The translations under genes and the position numbers were made by a program. Positions 5,668 to 8,633 of a DNA stretch of 8,633 bases are shown piece after piece; the stretch's first letter is position 1, and every line of letters begins with the position of its first letter. Origin of the DNA: Gemmatimonadales bacterium UBA1120 (GTDB lineage: Bacteria; Gemmatimonadota; Gemmatimonadetes; Longimicrobiales; Gaopeijiaceae); contig DCAZ01000115.1 of assembly GCA_002313925.1 (NCBI GenBank), forward strand, positions 92,003-100,635, read 5' to 3'. The notes beneath the pieces are model-generated. The model was given only the letters and a program-made list of their open reading frames with translations. It had not been told where the DNA came from and did not search any database.

Positions 5668-8633
5668 ATGAGGGACTCCGATAGACGGATGGCACAGGGC
5701 AGAATCTTGACGGTCGTCAGGAGTGTACGTCGGCGCTGGAGAACCCGAATTTTTCTCCGCGGCCTAACTTGGATCGCTGCAATCACGGGATTGGTACTCT
5801 TAGTATCTGCGCTCAGCCTTGAGCAGATGCGGTTTTCGGCCCCCTCTGTAATCTGGCTTCGAATACTCACCTGGGGCACACTAGTAGCGACCACTTATTG
5901 GTTCATCCTACGCCATCTATTCCGCCGGGTGAGTGATGAGCAGGTTGGGCTTTACTTTGAGGAACACGAACCATCACTCGAACATTCAGTCGTCACCGCG
6001 CTCGAGGCCCCCAATGAAGCCTTTTCACCAGCATTGGGAGATCACTTGGTGCAGAACGCGCTCACCAGAGCCCGGAAGATCAAGGGCGGAAGACGCGTCG
6101 AACAGGGTGCCCTTTATCGACTAACTGGGATCATCACTGGTATCGCAGTACTTGGCCTCTCATTGGTGCTGCTCGGTCCGAGCCACTTGAGGCTTGGGCT
6201 GGCAGCCCTGCTTCTCCCGACCAGGGCTGCAGCGGCGGTGAACCCTTACGAAGTCAATATCCAACCTGGTGATACAACCATCGCCCGAGGATCTGACCAG
6301 TTGGTGACCGCAACGCTTGGAGGGTTTGAGTCCAGTGACGTGTCGATCTTCACGCGCAAAGGCCCGGACCAAACTTTTCAACGACTCACTATGCTGTCCA
6401 CTGAATCGGGAGATTTTGAGGCGCTGTTGCTCGGAGTAGACGATCCGACCGAGTACTTTGTCGAAGCGGCAGGGATTCGTTCTGAAACATTTTCAATCGA
6501 CGTAGCGGACCTACCGTATGTCGATCAACTTGATTTGACGTACTATTTTCCCAGGTATACCGGGCTCGAACCGCGTACCCGCGAGGATGGCGGAGATATA
6601 GCAGCGTTGCCAGGGACACTGGTAGAGTTCCGCATCCATTCGACGATGGTCACTTCGGGCGGACAATTTCTCATAGACGGGGAAACAGCGCAGGATCTCA
6701 GCTTGGAAGAGGACGGCACCTTTCTCGCCCGCCTTACAGTGCGCGAGGAAGGTTTTTACTCGATCCAGCTTGCCCGGGATAATGGTGATTTAGTTCCGGC
6801 TTCCCCCGAATACAGGATTGATCTCCTTACGGATCAAGAGCCTTCTGTTCACTTCTCTAAGCCGGGTCGAGACGTCGCGGCTTCGCCAATCGAAGAGGTT
6901 TATCTGGAAGTCAGTGCAAATGACGATTACGGAATTGGTGACGTACGGATCGTCTATTCCGTAAATGGTGAAAAGGAGGATACGGTCCCGCTATTTCAGG
7001 GATCTGGCGCCCCTCTGCCAGAGGTGTCAGCTGGCCATACGCTTTTCCTCGAAGAGTGGGAACTCGAGCCAGGAGACTTGATCGCCTATTACGCTCTCGT
7101 ACGTGATAACCGGACCATCTCAGGCACCCGGGCTGTAGCCAGTGACATGTTCTTCCTTAACGTACGCCCTCTAGAACGGGCCTACCGGCAGGGAGAGGAA
7201 AGTGGTGGACAGCAGCAAGGTGGCGGTGGCGGCCAAACACCTGAGACAGCGCTCTCTGAGCTACAACGGCAGATCATCTCTGCAACTTTTAATCTCATTC
7301 GCCAAAGAGACAGCTACGACCCAGAAGAGTTTAGCGAGAACGTGGTCAGCGTTTCGCTCTCACAGGGTCGTCTCAAGGAACAGGTCGGCACACTACTGGA
7401 GCGAATGCAGAACCGAGGGCTGACCCGGACAGATCCTGGGTTCCGCGATGTTTCTTCGATCCTGCCAAAAGCAGTTGAAGCGATGACGAATGCGCAGGAG
7501 GACCTCGATACGGAAGAATTACGTGAAGCAATCCCAGACGAACAGATTGCCTTACGATATGTGCAGCAAGCTGAGGAAACCTACGAGCGCTACGTTACCC
7601 AACAGCAGCAGCAACCGGGTGGTGGTGGTGGTAGCCAAGCGGCCGCAGAAGATCTTGCCGACCTATTTGAACTCGAACTTGATAAGCTGAAAAACCAGTA
7701 TGAGACCGTCCAGCGCGGTGCTCAACGCCAAGCTGACAATGACCTCGACGAACTGCTCGAAAAGCTGAAGGAGCTGTCACAGCGACAAGAACAACAGGCT
7801 GAGCGTCAGAGGCGCCGTGCTCAGGTCTCCCCTCAGGGAGCACCCTCAGGCGGAGGGACTGCGCAACGAGAATTAGCGGAGCAAACTGAAGAGGCTGCAA
7901 GAGAATTACTCCGGCTCGCAAGAGAAAACAACGACCAGCAGCTTGAAGAAACAGCCCGGCAACTTCAGCAGGCTGCCGAAGCAATGCGCCAGTCAGCCTC
8001 TCAGGATGGCAGCACTTCAACCACTGAAGCGCAGACAGCGCTGCGCCGACTTGAGGAGACGCGGAGGCAACTTGAAGAAGCCCGTTCGGACCGCGCTCGG
8101 CGTGATGCCCAAACTGCGATTAATCAGGTTGAAAAACTTCAAGAACAGCAACGTGACGTTCAGCGGCAGGTCCGAGAGCTCCCTACGTCTGGAGCTGAAA
8201 GATCGAGAGCAATTGAACAGCTCAGAGAACGCAAAGATCAGATGACAGACGCTGTTTCAGAGTTGGAACGGGAACTTGATCGTTCAGCAGCAAGCAGCAG
8301 TGCTGATAACCCAGAGGCCGCGAGAGCACTGCAAGATGGAGCTAACCACATTCGGGAATCCAAGTTAAAAGAGAAACTGCAGTACTCTAGAGGTACGATT
8401 GAGCAATGGGATCCTCAGTCGGCTGTTACGCTTGAACTGACCATCGAAGCCGACCTCCAAGCTCTGCGTGATGAACTTGAACGAGCAGCAGGTGCGGCCA
8501 GCCAAAGAGAGCGCAACCCACTTGAAGAAGCGCTCGAAGAAGCCCGCGATCTGGTACGTGGTATGGAAGTGATGGAGAGGCGCCTCAGTGAACAGGGACA
8601 GCAAGGGCAACAGGGACAACAAGGCCAGCAGGG
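5668..8633 (+). CDS. DUF4175-type membrane protein with long coiled-coil region (3' truncated)
   Basis: I translated this frame line by line: it is open from the ATG at 5668 to the window edge, 988 complete codons and no stop, making it the largest gene here. A basic N-terminus (about 12-31) precedes hydrophobic spans at roughly 32-51, 60-82 and 152-171, with another hydrophobic stretch at 174-190. Residues about 192-505 are beta-rich and resemble the DUF4175 Ig-like region: YYFPRYTG (292-299), NDDYGIGDV (418-426) and IAYYALVRDN (472-481). From about 525 on it is a long, charged, Gln/Glu/Arg-rich helical region likely to form coiled coils, broken by flexible linkers: GGQQQGGGGG (513-522), a QQQQQPGGGGGS stretch (645-656) and a Gly/Pro/Ser segment (720-731). 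It ends in Gly-Gln-Gln repeats. Expected topology is an inner-membrane anchor with a very large part outside the cytoplasm, suited to spanning or organising the envelope. DUF4175 genes commonly accompany MoxR/DUF58/BatA/DUF4159 genes. No enzyme motif is visible, and function is unknown. It contains no Cys. Confidence 0.85.
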   Translation, partial: MRDSDRRMAQGRILTVVRSVRRRWRTRIFLRGLTWIAAITGLVLLVSALSLEQMRFSAPSVIWLRILTWGTLVATTYWFILRHLFRRVSDEQVGLYFEEHEPSLEHSVVTALEAPNEAFSPALGDHLVQNALTRARKIKGGRRVEQGALYRLTGIITGIAVLGLSLVLLGPSHLRLGLAALLLPTRAAAAVNPYEVNIQPGDTTIARGSDQLVTATLGGFESSDVSIFTRKGPDQTFQRLTMLSTESGDFEALLLGVDDPTEYFVEAAGIRSETFSIDVADLPYVDQLDLTYYFPRYTGLEPRTREDGGDIAALPGTLVEFRIHSTMVTSGGQFLIDGETAQDLSLEEDGTFLARLTVREEGFYSIQLARDNGDLVPASPEYRIDLLTDQEPSVHFSKPGRDVAASPIEEVYLEVSANDDYGIGDVRIVYSVNGEKEDTVPLFQGSGAPLPEVSAGHTLFLEEWELEPGDLIAYYALVRDNRTISGTRAVASDMFFLNVRPLERAYRQGEESGGQQQGGGGGQTPETALSELQRQIISATFNLIRQRDSYDPEEFSENVVSVSLSQGRLKEQVGTLLERMQNRGLTRTDPGFRDVSSILPKAVEAMTNAQEDLDTEELREAIPDEQIALRYVQQAEETYERYVTQQQQQPGGGGGSQAAAEDLADLFELELDKLKNQYETVQRGAQRQADNDLDELLEKLKELSQRQEQQAERQRRRAQVSPQGAPSGGGTAQRELAEQTEEAARELLRLARENNDQQLEETARQLQQAAEAMRQSASQDGSTSTTEAQTALRRLEETRRQLEEARSDRARRDAQTAINQVEKLQEQQRDVQRQVRELPTSGAERSRAIEQLRERKDQMTDAVSELERELDRSAASSSADNPEAARALQDGANHIRESKLKEKLQYSRGTIEQWDPQSAVTLELTIEADLQALRDELERAAGAASQRERNPLEEALEEARDLVRGMEVMERRLSEQGQQGQQGQQGQQ
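8596..8633 (+). repeat. 9-bp tandem repeat encoding Gly-Gln-Gln
   Basis: Four consecutive Gly-Gln-Gln units plus the start of a fifth (residues 977-988 and beyond) fill the last 38 bases and continue past the window edge. The Gly codons are GGA, GGG, GGA, GGC and the Gln codons mix CAG and CAA, so the repeat is conserved at the protein level more than as exact DNA copies. Gly-x-y triplets of this kind are collagen-like or simply flexible; without Pro a true collagen helix is uncertain. The full length is not visible. Confidence 0.85.

Noticed and set aside
5933..6124. Short plus-strand frames inside the DUF4175 gene, also at 7202-7423, 7490-7690 and 7943-8245
   Set aside because: They are out of frame with a continuous 988-codon frame that carries membrane segments and family motifs, and none has its own ribosome site or recognisable domain.
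7595..8020. A 141-codon open frame on the minus strand, and similar minus-strand frames at 3226-3603 and 3604-3963
   Set aside because: All lie opposite well-supported genes. Their translations are low-complexity or Arg/Ser-rich with no recognisable domain, as expected from antisense reading of biased coding sequence.

Overview
The window is one gene-dense stretch read entirely on the + strand. It holds six protein genes, of which the first has lost its start and the last its end to the window edges. The layout is a TPR-repeat protein (1-603), a DUF4159 protein (600-1403), a MoxR-type AAA+ ATPase (1485-2525), a DUF58 protein with a VWA-like core (2529-3443), a BatA-like membrane VWA protein (3440-5563), and a large DUF4175-type membrane protein (5668 to the window end). 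I saw no RNA genes, mobile elements, CRISPR arrays or convincing intrinsic terminators.

The genes look like one operon. Two junctions are ATGA stop/start overlaps (600-603 and 3440-3443), one gap is 3 bp (2526-2528), and two longer gaps of 81 and 104 bp each carry a Shine-Dalgarno sequence for the next gene. Both longer gaps contain only weak promoter-like motifs, so any internal promoter there is a guess.

The module belongs to the widespread but poorly understood MoxR/DUF58/VWA systems. The MoxR AAA+ ATPase and DUF58 protein are expected in the cytoplasm. The BatA-like protein carries its VWA domain between N-terminal and C-terminal membrane segments, and the DUF4159 and DUF4175 proteins are expected to be anchored in the inner membrane with large domains outside the cytoplasm. 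By analogy with characterised MoxR members, the ATPase may act as a chaperone or remodeller for the VWA partners. The substrate and cellular process cannot be read from this sequence.

The gene set and periplasm-type architecture suggest a Gram-negative, non-model bacterium with moderately GC-rich DNA. Gemmatimonadota or a similar lineage is my best guess, with low confidence. The most notable sequence-level observations are a near-total absence of cysteine across all six products (one Cys in about 2,800 residues), a shared glutaminase-like signature in the DUF4159 protein and the C-terminal half of the VWA protein, and a collagen-like Gly-Gln-Gln repeat beginning where the DUF4175 protein runs off the window.
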